Positions 24,178-32,433 of a DNA stretch of 64,000 nucleotides are shown one piece after another (within the stretch, counting starts at the first letter, position 1; each line of letters begins with the position of its first letter). The DNA is taken from assembly GCA_947174805.1 (NCBI GenBank), contig CAMWKH010000003.1:94361-158360 (forward strand), written 5' to 3'. The notes under the pieces were generated by a model. It made no database searches. It saw nothing but the letters and a program-made list of their open reading frames with translations, and was not told where the DNA came from. Made by a program: the position numbers and the translations under genes. This stretch comes from an uncultured Roseburia sp. Lineage in GTDB: Bacteria; Bacillota; Clostridia; Lachnospirales; Lachnospiraceae.

Positions 24178-25539
24178 ATGACATTGAGAACCACGGATTA
24201 TAAGAAATTAGAGGAAGAGTACAAAAAGCCTGGCAGTCAGATTGTGGTATTTTACGGCAGGGAAGGCTGTGACCAGCATTTGTATGTGAGGCAGTTTCTG
24301 CGGGACAAAAGGTTCTTCTATTATCAGGCGTCCAAGGTATCTTCGGATTGGCAGAAAAAAATGTTTGTGGAAGGGATTTCCGCCCAGTTTCCCAATGTGC
24401 TTAAAGAGCAGGACTATGAGGGATGTTTCAGCCAGATGGCCCGAAGTACAGGCAGGAAGTTTGTATTTGTGGTGGATGAATTTCAGCTTATCTTAAAAAA
24501 TGATGAAACATTTTTTGAAAGCCTGATAAAATTAAAGGAAAAGCAGTTTAGTTCTGCGGATGTCATGATTCTTCTGTGCAGTTCCGCTATGGTGTGGATT
24601 GAGGAAAAGCTGAAGGACAATTTAAAGCAGTTGTACGGGCAAATCGATTGTGTACATAAACTTTTGGATTGGAATTTTTTAGATGTGGTGCGGGCATTCC
24701 CGGATTACTCTGTGAGCCAGAGCGTGGAGCTCTACGGTATCTTAGGGGGGATTCCCGGGTATTTGCGGCATTGGGATGCAGAAAAATCAACTAAAGAAAA
24801 CATATGCCGTCAAATTCTGTCGCCGGAGGGGCCTCTTCACGGGGAGGCGGAGCGGTATATCAGCACGGAGATAAGAGAGCTTTCCGTGTACAATACCATA
24901 CTGGCAGCGATTGCAGGGGGAAACCGAAAGTTAAATGATCTTTATAACAGTACGGGATTTTCCAGGGCGAAAATCAGCGTCTACTTAAAGAACCTTATGG
25001 AGCTGGAGGTTATTGAAAAAGTGGTCTCTTTTGAGACCGGGGGCTGGGATAATGCTCAGAAAGGGATTTACCAGATAAAGGATACATTTATTAATTTTTG
25101 GTTTAAGTTTGTTTTTCCCTACCGCTCGGAACTTGTGGCTTTAAGCCCTACCGCTTTTTACAACAAACATATTGCAAAGGGGCTGGAGGAATACTTAAAC
25201 CGGTATTTTATCCAGGTTTGTGTGGAGTACATGGGACTTTTAAATCAGGTTGGCAAATTGCCCATAAAGATAAAGAAAATTGGCACATGGATTGGGAAAC
25301 AGGGGAATATTGATATCATCGCCCAAAATGAGATTCGGGAGAATATTGTAGGGCTCTGCAACTGGTCGGAGGAGAAGATGACTTTTGAGCGGTATCAGAA
25401 TTTGGAGGAGATGATGGCCCAGGCAAGAATCAAGGCAAAACAGTATTTCTTGTTTTCCGCAAAGGCATTTGACCAGGCTTTAGTTGCAAAATCCAAGGAG
25501 GATAGCCGTTTTGTGCTAATCGACATGACAGAATTATAG
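24178..25539 (+). CDS. Archaeal-type AAA ATPase with DUF234, P-loop degenerate
   Basis: A 453-aa protein of the ATPase_2/DUF234 type. The N-terminal region keeps the fold: FYGRE in front of the P-loop position, Walker B FVFVVDEFQ and a sensor-like MILLCSSAM. It lacks GKT/S; the loop reads GREGCDQHL. A winged-helix segment follows (LNDLYNSTGFSRAKISVYLKNL) and then the C-terminal DUF234 with VCVEYMG and WIGKQGNIDIIAQNE. This C-terminal part resembles a PD-(D/E)xK-like nuclease fold. I chose the ATG at 24178 (AGGAGG upstream); topB starts 15 bp downstream. ATP binding is doubtful. Confidence 0.8.
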   Translation: MTLRTTDYKKLEEEYKKPGSQIVVFYGREGCDQHLYVRQFLRDKRFFYYQASKVSSDWQKKMFVEGISAQFPNVLKEQDYEGCFSQMARSTGRKFVFVVDEFQLILKNDETFFESLIKLKEKQFSSADVMILLCSSAMVWIEEKLKDNLKQLYGQIDCVHKLLDWNFLDVVRAFPDYSVSQSVELYGILGGIPGYLRHWDAEKSTKENICRQILSPEGPLHGEAERYISTEIRELSVYNTILAAIAGGNRKLNDLYNSTGFSRAKISVYLKNLMELEVIEKVVSFETGGWDNAQKGIYQIKDTFINFWFKFVFPYRSELVALSPTAFYNKHIAKGLEEYLNRYFIQVCVEYMGLLNQVGKLPIKIKKIGTWIGKQGNIDIIAQNEIRENIVGLCNWSEEKMTFERYQNLEEMMAQARIKAKQYFLFSAKAFDQALVAKSKEDSRFVLIDMTEL

Positions 25540-25554
25540 GAGAGGGGATAAGGT

Positions 25555-27627
25555 ATGCCCAAATCATTGTTTATAGCGGAAAAGCCCAGCGTAGCACAGG
25601 AATTTGCCAAGGCCCTTAAGATGGAGATGCGGAGTTTTAACGGATACCGGGAGGGAGAAGGAGCGGTGGTGACCTGGTGTGTGGGGCATCTGGTGACGAT
25701 GAGTTATCCGGAAGCCTATGACGCAAAGTATAAAAAGTGGAGCCTTTCCACTCTGCCTTTTATTCCGGATGAATTTAAATACGAGGTGATTGGCAGCGCT
25801 GCCAATCAGTATAAGGTGGTGAAATCCCTTCTTCACAGGGAGGATATCGACACGATATATGTGTGTACCGACTCTGGGAGGGAAGGAGAGTACATTTACC
25901 GGCTGGTGGAGCAGATGGCAGGGGTTCAGGGAAAAAACAGAAAGCGGGTTTGGATTGATTCCCAGACGGAGGAGGAAATTCTTAGGGGCATCAGAGAGGC
26001 AAAAGATTTGTCCGCATATGACAATATTGCCGCAAGCGCCTACCTTCGGGCAAAAGAGGACTATCTCATGGGAATCAATTTTTCACGGCTTTTGTCTTTA
26101 AAATACGGCAATGCCATTGCGAATTATCTGCACAAAGATTATGTGGTGATTTCCGTGGGCAGGGTGATGACATGTGTGCTTGGAATGATTGTCCGCAGGG
26201 AGAGAGAAATCAGGGAGTTTGTAAAAACTCCCTTTTACCGTGTAATTGCCAAAATAAATTTAAAGGGAAGGACGATAGAGGCGGAATGGCGGGTAAATCC
26301 CCGCTCCAGATATGCCGGTTTCCCAAAACTATATAAGGAAAACGGGTTTTTACAAGAGGAGGAGACAAAAAGGCTTGTGGAGTGTCTTCAGGGGCTTCCT
26401 TTGACAGTGGACAAGGTGGAGAAGAAGAAAGAGACGAAAAATCCTCCCCTTTTATACAACTTGGCGGAGCTTCAAAATGACTGTTCCAGGTTTTTTAAAA
26501 TCAGTCCCGACGAGACCCTTGCCACAGTCCAGGAACTCTATGAGAAAAAGCTGGTGACATACCCCAGGACAGATGCCAGGGTATTGTCAACAGCGGTGGC
26601 AAAGGAAATCCATAAAAATATCGGAGGGTTAAAAAACATTCCCGGCATCGCTGTTTTTGCGGAGGAAATTTTGCAGAAGGGCTCCTACAAAAATATAGCG
26701 AAAACCCGGTATGTAAATGACAAACAGATTACGGACCACTATGCCATTATCCCCACGGGCCAGGGATTCGGGGCGATGAAATCCTTAGGCCAGAGGGCGG
26801 TAAATGTGTATGAGGTAATTGTGAGGAGATTTTTATCAGTCTTTTACCCTCCGGCAGTTTACCAAAAGGTTTCCCTTACCGCGGCGGCTTTTGGAACTGC
26901 TTTGGGGGAGGATATCCATACCCACGGGAAGGAGGAGCCGTTGGAACAGTTTTTTGCAGGTTTTAAGGTTCTTTTTGACGAGGGGTATCTGAAAGTGCTG
27001 CATTACTCTTTCCAGAAAAAAAAGCAGGAGGAAAAGTCCTCCGGGGATAAGGAGGGGGAGGAAAAAGATTCTCTCTGTGAAAGAGATTTGCTTTCACATA
27101 TCACCGCTTTGAAAAAGAAAGATGTCCTGGAAGGGGAAGGGTATGAGGTGAAAGAGGGTGAAACCTCCCCGCCGAAACGCTACAATTCCGGCTCTATGAT
27201 TCTGGCCATGGAAAATGCGGGACAGCTCATTGAGGATGAGGAACTTCGGGCCCAGATTAAGGGCAGCGGCATCGGCACCAGCGCCACCCGGGCGGAGATT
27301 TTAAAAAAGCTGGTGAACAACAAGTATCTGGCTTTAAATAAAAAGACCCAGATTATTACCCCAACTTTAATGGGGGAGATGATATTCGACGTGGTAAATG
27401 CGTCTATTAGGTCTTTGTTAAATCCAGAATTAACGGCAAGCTGGGAAAAGGGCCTGACCTATGTGTCAGAGGGCAGCATTACCACAGAAGAGTATATGAA
27501 GAAGCTTACGGATTTTGTCAAGAGCCGTACAACCGGAGTTTTGGGGCTGAACAACCAGTATCAGCTTAAGGGGAGCTTCGACAGGGCGGCACAGTTTTAC
27601 AAGACAAAGAAAGCAGTTAAAAAATGA
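25555..27627 (+). CDS. topB: DNA topoisomerase III
   Basis: Type IA topoisomerase of 690 aa. The N-terminal TOPRIM domain begins SLFIAEKPSVAQEF and includes VCTDSGREGEYIYRL. The catalytic tyrosine is Y336 in LVTYPRTDARVL. GSGIGTSATRAEILKKL is the conserved late motif. It relaxes and decatenates DNA. The length lacks the C-terminal zinc-finger extension of E. coli TopA and fits chromosomal or element-borne TopB of Firmicutes. It follows the AAA-like gene with AGGAGAGGGG as SD and precedes the hexapeptide transferase gene by 20 bp. Confidence 0.96.
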   Translation: MPKSLFIAEKPSVAQEFAKALKMEMRSFNGYREGEGAVVTWCVGHLVTMSYPEAYDAKYKKWSLSTLPFIPDEFKYEVIGSAANQYKVVKSLLHREDIDTIYVCTDSGREGEYIYRLVEQMAGVQGKNRKRVWIDSQTEEEILRGIREAKDLSAYDNIAASAYLRAKEDYLMGINFSRLLSLKYGNAIANYLHKDYVVISVGRVMTCVLGMIVRREREIREFVKTPFYRVIAKINLKGRTIEAEWRVNPRSRYAGFPKLYKENGFLQEEETKRLVECLQGLPLTVDKVEKKKETKNPPLLYNLAELQNDCSRFFKISPDETLATVQELYEKKLVTYPRTDARVLSTAVAKEIHKNIGGLKNIPGIAVFAEEILQKGSYKNIAKTRYVNDKQITDHYAIIPTGQGFGAMKSLGQRAVNVYEVIVRRFLSVFYPPAVYQKVSLTAAAFGTALGEDIHTHGKEEPLEQFFAGFKVLFDEGYLKVLHYSFQKKKQEEKSSGDKEGEEKDSLCERDLLSHITALKKKDVLEGEGYEVKEGETSPPKRYNSGSMILAMENAGQLIEDEELRAQIKGSGIGTSATRAEILKKLVNNKYLALNKKTQIITPTLMGEMIFDVVNASIRSLLNPELTASWEKGLTYVSEGSITTEEYMKKLTDFVKSRTTGVLGLNNQYQLKGSFDRAAQFYKTKKAVKK

Positions 27628-27647
27628 TATAATAAAAGGAGAATGAT

Positions 27648-28313
27648 ATGGAACAGTGCAAAATCAGCAGTTTATATGATTTAAATGAGACTATGGCAAG
27701 GGAGCTTCTTGCCTCCGTCACCTATCCCTGGGAGGCATTAAAAAGTATCAGTGATTTTATCCGAAAGATTGGCCCTGCATTGGACCCCGGCGTCTATGAA
27801 AAGCGGGGGGAAGATATCTGGGTGGCGAAAAGTGCAAAGGTGGCTCCCACCGCATGTTTAAATGGTCCTTTAATTATTGATGAAGATGCAGAAATCCGCC
27901 ATTGTGCCTTTATCCGTGGCAGCGCTATAGTTGGGAAAGGTTCTGTGGTGGGCAATTCCACGGAGTTAAAAAATGTGATTATTTTTAATTCCGTACAGGT
28001 TCCCCACTACAATTATGTGGGGGACTCTATTTTGGGATTTAAGTCCCATATGGGCGCCGGTTCCATTACCTCCAATGTGAAGTCAGACAAGACATTAGTG
28101 AGCGTGAAAGATGGAAAAGAAGAAATTAAAACAGGTCTAAAGAAATTTGGGGCTATGCTGGGGGACTATGTGGAAGTGGGGTGCAATTCCGTTTTAAACC
28201 CGGGTACTGTAATCGGAAGGCATACCAATGTGTATCCCCTGTCCATGGTGCGGGGGGTGGTTCCGGCAGATTCCATCTACAAAAAGAAGGGGGAAATTGC
28301 GCTGAAACATTAA
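27648..28313 (+). CDS. Left-handed beta-helix (hexapeptide) acyltransferase-like protein
   Basis: 221 aa. After an 60-residue helical N-terminus the protein runs in hexapeptide repeats (VAPTACLNGPLIIDEDAEI, VGKGSVVGNS, LGDYVEVGCNSVLNPGTVIG), the left-handed beta-helix of GlmU- and LpxA-like enzymes. There is no nucleotidyltransferase domain. The closest type is the stand-alone UDP-GlcNAc pyrophosphorylase-like hexapeptide protein of Clostridia. The acyl acceptor is unknown. It probably belongs to the topB operon. Confidence 0.85.
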   Translation: MEQCKISSLYDLNETMARELLASVTYPWEALKSISDFIRKIGPALDPGVYEKRGEDIWVAKSAKVAPTACLNGPLIIDEDAEIRHCAFIRGSAIVGKGSVVGNSTELKNVIIFNSVQVPHYNYVGDSILGFKSHMGAGSITSNVKSDKTLVSVKDGKEEIKTGLKKFGAMLGDYVEVGCNSVLNPGTVIGRHTNVYPLSMVRGVVPADSIYKKKGEIALKH

Positions 28314-28451
28314 GTGAAAAAGAGTTCGGAAGATTGTACAAAAAGTACTTTACGAAAGCGTGAAAATATGCGAAAATATAGACAGCGTGCAGAGGATACA
28401 GCGTTATCTGCACTTGCAAAAAGGATTATTTAGTCGAAAGGAGTCTTATTA

Positions 28452-29144
28452 ATGATTTACACGAAGGAAGTTGAAAACATGTGCCCGGTAGCAAAAGGCG
28501 CAAAACATGATCCAGCTCCAATTCCTGAAGAAGGAAAATGGATCCACTCTAAAAAAATTGAAGACATTTCTGGTTTTACACATGGAGTAGGCTGGTGTGC
28601 TCCACAGCAGGGTGCCTGTAAATTATCTTTAAATGTAAAGAACGGTGTGATTGAAGAGGCGCTGGTAGAGACCATCGGATGTTCCGGAATGACTCATTCC
28701 GCAGCTATGGCAGCAGAGATTTTACAGGGCAAGACAATCCTTGAAGCATTAAATACTGACCTGGTTTGTGACGCAATCAACACAGCCATGAGAGAATTAT
28801 TCTTACAGATCGTTTACGGACGTACCCAGAGTGCATTCTCCGATGACGGACTGGCTGTAGGAGCAGGTCTTGAGGATTTGGGAAAAGGACTTCGTTCCCA
28901 GGTTGGTACAATGTATGCAACCAAAGAAAAAGGTGTGCGTTATCTGGAGATGGCAGAAGGCTATGTAACAGGAATCGCATTGGACGCTGATAACGAAGTT
29001 ATTGGATATCAGTTCGTTTCTCTTGGGAAGATGACAGATTTTATCAAAAAAGGCGATGACCCGAACACTGCTTGGGAGAAGGCAAAAGGACAGTACGGCC
29101 GTGTAGCGGATGCTGCTAAAATCATCGATCCTAGAGTAGAGTAA
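28452..29144 (+). CDS. NifU-like iron-sulfur scaffold-type protein paired with GGGtGRT
   Basis: A 230-aa protein of the NifU N-terminal/IscU-like fold. It has three conserved cysteine sites: GWCAPQQGACKL (about residues 49 and 56) and IGCSGMTHSAAMAAEI. These are consistent with cluster or metal binding. An extra MCPVAKGAK motif lies near the N-terminus. It lies 19 bp upstream of the GGGtGRT gene, an association that recurs in Clostridia. The biochemical role of the pair is not established. The SD is AAAGGAG and the base composition suggests high expression. Confidence 0.85.
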   Translation: MIYTKEVENMCPVAKGAKHDPAPIPEEGKWIHSKKIEDISGFTHGVGWCAPQQGACKLSLNVKNGVIEEALVETIGCSGMTHSAAMAAEILQGKTILEALNTDLVCDAINTAMRELFLQIVYGRTQSAFSDDGLAVGAGLEDLGKGLRSQVGTMYATKEKGVRYLEMAEGYVTGIALDADNEVIGYQFVSLGKMTDFIKKGDDPNTAWEKAKGQYGRVADAAKIIDPRVE

Positions 29145-29163
29145 GAAAGGAGATACGAATACA

Positions 29164-30174
29164 ATGGCTTTATTTGAATCATATGAAAGAAGAATTGACC
29201 AGATTAATGCTGTGCTGAACAGCTATGGTATCAGCTCTGTAGAGGAAGCTGAAAAAATTACAAAAGACGCTGGACTTGACGTATACGAGCAGGTAAAGAA
29301 AATCCAGCCAATCTGTTTCGAGAACGCTTGCTGGGCATATACAGTTGGTGCAGCCATCGCCATCAAAAAGGGCGCTGTAAAAGCTGCTGACGCCGCTGCT
29401 GCCATCGGCGAGGGCCTTCAGGCATTTTGTATTCCCGGCTCTGTTGCAGACCACAGAAAAGTAGGTCTTGGACATGGCAATCTTGGAAAAATGTTATTGG
29501 AAGAAGAGACAGAGTGCTTCTGTTTCCTGGCAGGACATGAGTCCTTTGCAGCTGCTGAGGGCGCAATCGGTATTGCCGAGAAAGCAAACAAAGTACGTCA
29601 AAAACCCCTTCGTGTTATCTTAAACGGACTTGGAAAAGACGCTGCACAGATTATTTCCCGTATCAACGGATTTACATTTGTTGAGACAAAATATGACTAC
29701 AAAGAGGCAAAGGTCAACGTAGTATATGAGAAAGCATATTCTGACGGACTCCGGGCAACTGTAAAATGTTACGGTGCAGACGACGTTCAGGAAGGTGTTG
29801 CAATTATGCATATGGAGAACGTAGGTGTATCTATCACAGGAAACTCCACCAACCCTACACGTTTCCAGCATCCTGTTGCAGGTACATACAAAAAAGAATG
29901 TATCGAGCAGGGCAAGAATTACTTCTCCGTGGCATCCGGCGGCGGTACAGGACGTACCCTTCACCCGGATAACATGGCTGCAGGCCCGGCATCCTATGGT
30001 ATGACAGATACTATGGGACGTATGCACTCTGACGCACAGTTTGCAGGCTCCTCCTCCGTACCGGCTCACGTGGAAATGATGGGATTGATCGGAATGGGAA
30101 ATAATCCTATGGTTGGCGCTACTGTGGCTGTGGCAGTTTCCATCGAGGAAGCTCATAAGGCTGGAAAGTGCTAA
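29164..30174 (+). CDS. GGGtGRT protein
   Basis: A 336-aa protein of the family named for its motif, seen here as SGGGTGRTLHPDN (about residues 257-264), with GPASYGMTDTMGRMH after it. It is found in anaerobes, mostly Clostridia, with the NifU-like partner encoded upstream. Its function is unknown. There is no membrane segment. Codon use is strongly biased (many -AC, -TC and -GT endings), like that of highly expressed genes, and differs from neighbouring regulatory genes. A strong terminator follows. Confidence 0.92.
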   Translation: MALFESYERRIDQINAVLNSYGISSVEEAEKITKDAGLDVYEQVKKIQPICFENACWAYTVGAAIAIKKGAVKAADAAAAIGEGLQAFCIPGSVADHRKVGLGHGNLGKMLLEEETECFCFLAGHESFAAAEGAIGIAEKANKVRQKPLRVILNGLGKDAAQIISRINGFTFVETKYDYKEAKVNVVYEKAYSDGLRATVKCYGADDVQEGVAIMHMENVGVSITGNSTNPTRFQHPVAGTYKKECIEQGKNYFSVASGGGTGRTLHPDNMAAGPASYGMTDTMGRMHSDAQFAGSSSVPAHVEMMGLIGMGNNPMVGATVAVAVSIEEAHKAGKC

Positions 30175-30258
30175 TTCTGATAAATTACTGACATTTTACG
30201 TTTTTGACCTAGGCGGATATTAGCAGAGAAAATCAAATGTGTCCATTGGGCACAAAGC

Positions 30259-30295
30259 GAACCCCCAAGGAGGGCGACTCCTTGGGGGTTCTTTT
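30259..30295 (+). terminator. Strong terminator of the NifU-like/GGGtGRT unit
   Basis: A perfect 14-bp stem (30259-30272 with 30278-30291) with a 5-nt loop, followed by TTTT. Confidence 0.9.
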
Positions 30296-30330
30296 CCTTT
30301 AAATTGAGATTATTGCTGTTCCTTGCTATT

Positions 30331-30430
30331 CTATGCCTGTGATAACATGTCTTTTAATACTAACATATCGTCTAAATCATTATAACCGTATGTGTTTTTC
30401 AGACTATCAAGCAATTCCTTTATTTTGAGT
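30331..30430 (-). other. Open fragment without a start codon
   Basis: On the minus strand a frame of about 30 codons ends at 30331 (KELLDSLKNTYGY then NDLDDMLVLKDMLSQA). It looks like an amphipathic helix pair but has no ATG, GTG or TTG with an SD. It is probably the tail of a lost gene. The rest of the 390-bp gap holds the GGGtGRT terminator and the region upstream of the sigma gene. Confidence 0.25.
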
Positions 30431-30564
30431 ATATAAAATTTGCAATTTTGCCCGTTTTCTTAACATTTTTATCCCGTGTACAGTGCGGTGAGAAAAATTT
30501 GAAAAAATCGCACAAATCCCTTATCATATCCGTTATACATTGTGAAAGGAGGATTTCTTTGTCC

Positions 30565-31017
30565 ATGGACTACGAAGAACAATATGACAGGATATACCGG
30601 TACTGTTATTACAAGCTTAAGCAAAAAGAAATGGCAGAGGATATCACCCAGGAAACCTTTCTCCGCTTTTTCGGGAAAGAAAAGTATAGGGAGGGGGAAC
30701 ATCCCATGAAGGTAATGTATACCATAGCAAAAAACCTCTGCACCGATGAATTTCGGAAAAAGAATTGCATGTTTCTTGAGGATGTGAAGGGGGAAGTGTT
30801 ACAGAACAAGGGGCCGGAGGATGATATTGTAAATGCCGGGGCCCTTAGCCTTGCAATGGAAAAATTAGACAATATTTCCCGTGAAATTTTGTTTTTCCGC
30901 TTTGTAAACCAGGAATCTTTTGCCGTCATTGGGGGGATGTACCACCTTTCCAGATATGCGGTTTACCGGAAATATCAAAAGGCTCTTAAAATATTGAGAA
31001 AGGAGTTGGAAAAATAG
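30565..31017 (+). CDS. RNA polymerase ECF-type sigma factor
   Basis: A 150-aa sigma-70 family protein. Region 2 includes YRYCYYKLKQKEMAEDITQETFLRFF, and region 4 includes ILFFRFVNQESFAVIGGMYHLSRYAVYRKYQKAL. It lacks region 1 and region 3. AGGAGG at 30547-30552 lies 6 nt before a TTG at 30559 and 12 nt before the ATG at 30565; either could be the start. It is followed after 4 bp by a membrane protein gene and then an ABC exporter, so it may control this operon. The membrane protein may be its anti-sigma. Confidence 0.85.
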   Translation: MDYEEQYDRIYRYCYYKLKQKEMAEDITQETFLRFFGKEKYREGEHPMKVMYTIAKNLCTDEFRKKNCMFLEDVKGEVLQNKGPEDDIVNAGALSLAMEKLDNISREILFFRFVNQESFAVIGGMYHLSRYAVYRKYQKALKILRKELEK

Positions 31018-31021
31018 TCAT

Positions 31022-31735
31022 ATGAGATGGAAGAAAAAACAGATAAAGCAGGAGTTTGTAAAAATGTATGAGGCCCCGGAGCCTTTGGGAAAACAGGAAT
31101 TTTTAAAGCAGTTTGACACCTGCTATCTCTCTGGGGGGCAGTTTATGTGGCAGCAGCTTTTTTACATTAAAAAATGGATGTGGATTTTTTCTGCGGGAAT
31201 CTTTTTCCTGGGGGCAATACTTAGCAGGAACTTAGACAGGGAGACGGTTTGGGTCATCTCTGCCCTGATTCCGTTTCTGGCCCTGACACTTTTGACGGAG
31301 AGCGGCAGGTCAAGGGTTTACGGTATGGATGAATTGGAATATGCCACAAGATTTTCCTTAAAGAGCCTGATGCTTGCAAGGATGGGAAGTCTGGGGCTTT
31401 TTCACGGCGTGATTTTGCTGCTGCTCTTTTTGTGCATAGGCACAGGATTTTTCCCGGAACCGGAGGATATGCTTTATTTTTTAGTCCCCTACTTTTTAAC
31501 GGTTTCCCTGGGGCTTTCCCTGCTTCGGAGATTCCGGGGAAGGGAGATTTTGTATATCTCCTTGGGGGTGCCGGCTTTTGTAAGCCTTTTTGTGGCTGTG
31601 GCAAACCAGATCTATCCTTTGTACAGTATATCTATGGTGAAGTGGTGGGGCATTGCATGTCTTTTGGTGATGATTTTTACAGTTAAGGAAACGGTTTTAT
31701 TTTTTAGGCAGACGGAGGAGTTGTTATGGAGTTAA
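31022..31735 (+). CDS. Multi-pass membrane protein between sigma factor and ABC genes
   Basis: A 237-aa protein with a cytoplasmic N-terminus of about 50 residues (KQIKQEFVKMYEAPEPLGKQEFL) and about six hydrophobic segments. I do not recognise a named family. Its position, 4 bp after the sigma gene and overlapping the ABC ATPase gene by 10 bp, suggests either an anti-sigma-like sensor or a second ABC permease half. There are no transporter or peptidase motifs. Confidence 0.7.
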   Translation: MRWKKKQIKQEFVKMYEAPEPLGKQEFLKQFDTCYLSGGQFMWQQLFYIKKWMWIFSAGIFFLGAILSRNLDRETVWVISALIPFLALTLLTESGRSRVYGMDELEYATRFSLKSLMLARMGSLGLFHGVILLLLFLCIGTGFFPEPEDMLYFLVPYFLTVSLGLSLLRRFRGREILYISLGVPAFVSLFVAVANQIYPLYSISMVKWWGIACLLVMIFTVKETVLFFRQTEELLWS

Positions 31736-32433
31736 AGATAGACAGAGTGACAAAACAATATGGAAATAAGATTGCGGTGGACCGGATTTCTTTAAACCTT
31801 GGGCCGGGGGTCCACGGGCTTTTAGGGGAAAACGGGGCAGGAAAGACTACTTTAATGCGGATGATTTGCGGGATTTTGGCCCCCACAGGGGGAAGTATTT
31901 CCTTTGACAGTATGGAGGTTTCCACGGAAGGGTATCGAAGTATTTTAGGGTATCTGCCCCAGGATTTCGGATATTATCCTGACTTTACAGGAAAAGATTT
32001 TCTCATGTATATGGCGGCGTTAAAAGGCCTTAAAAGGCACCGGGCAGGAAAAAAGGCAAAGGAGCTGATTGAGCTGACGGCCCTAAAGGAAGCGGCGGGG
32101 AATAAGATAAAGACCTATTCCGGGGGGATGCGTCAGAGACTAGGGATTGCCCAGGCCCTTTTAAATGAGCCGGATATCCTGGTTTTGGATGAGCCCACCG
32201 CCGGACTTGACCCCAAGGAGCGGGTGCGTTTTCGGGAAGTGATACAGGAGTATGGGAAAAAACATATCGTGCTTTTGTCCACCCATATCGTGTCTGATAT
32301 TGAACATATTGCAGGGGATATTCTTATGATGAAGAAGGGCCAGTTCATCTACAGAGGCCCCTGGAGTGAGGAGAAGGGGGATTTGGAGCAATTTTATCTA
32401 AAGCAGTTTGAGGAGGGGGAGAGGAATGGATAA
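31726..32433 (+). CDS. ABC transporter ATP-binding protein
   Basis: A 235-aa ATPase with Walker A GENGAGKTT, Q-loop YLPQDFG, signature YSGGMRQR, Walker B ILVLDEPTAGLD, and the H-loop STHIVSD. It belongs to the DRA-type group used with ABC-2 permeases for drug, peptide or lipid export. It overlaps the preceding membrane gene and the following permease gene (ATGGATAA), which indicates tight translational coupling. Confidence 0.93.
   Translation: MELKIDRVTKQYGNKIAVDRISLNLGPGVHGLLGENGAGKTTLMRMICGILAPTGGSISFDSMEVSTEGYRSILGYLPQDFGYYPDFTGKDFLMYMAALKGLKRHRAGKKAKELIELTALKEAAGNKIKTYSGGMRQRLGIAQALLNEPDILVLDEPTAGLDPKERVRFREVIQEYGKKHIVLLSTHIVSDIEHIAGDILMMKKGQFIYRGPWSEEKGDLEQFYLKQFEEGERNG

Noticed and set aside
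29620..30156. 178-codon minus-strand ORF opposite the GGGtGRT gene
   Set aside because: A shadow caused by the biased codon use of the real gene; His/Cys-rich composition without any motif.
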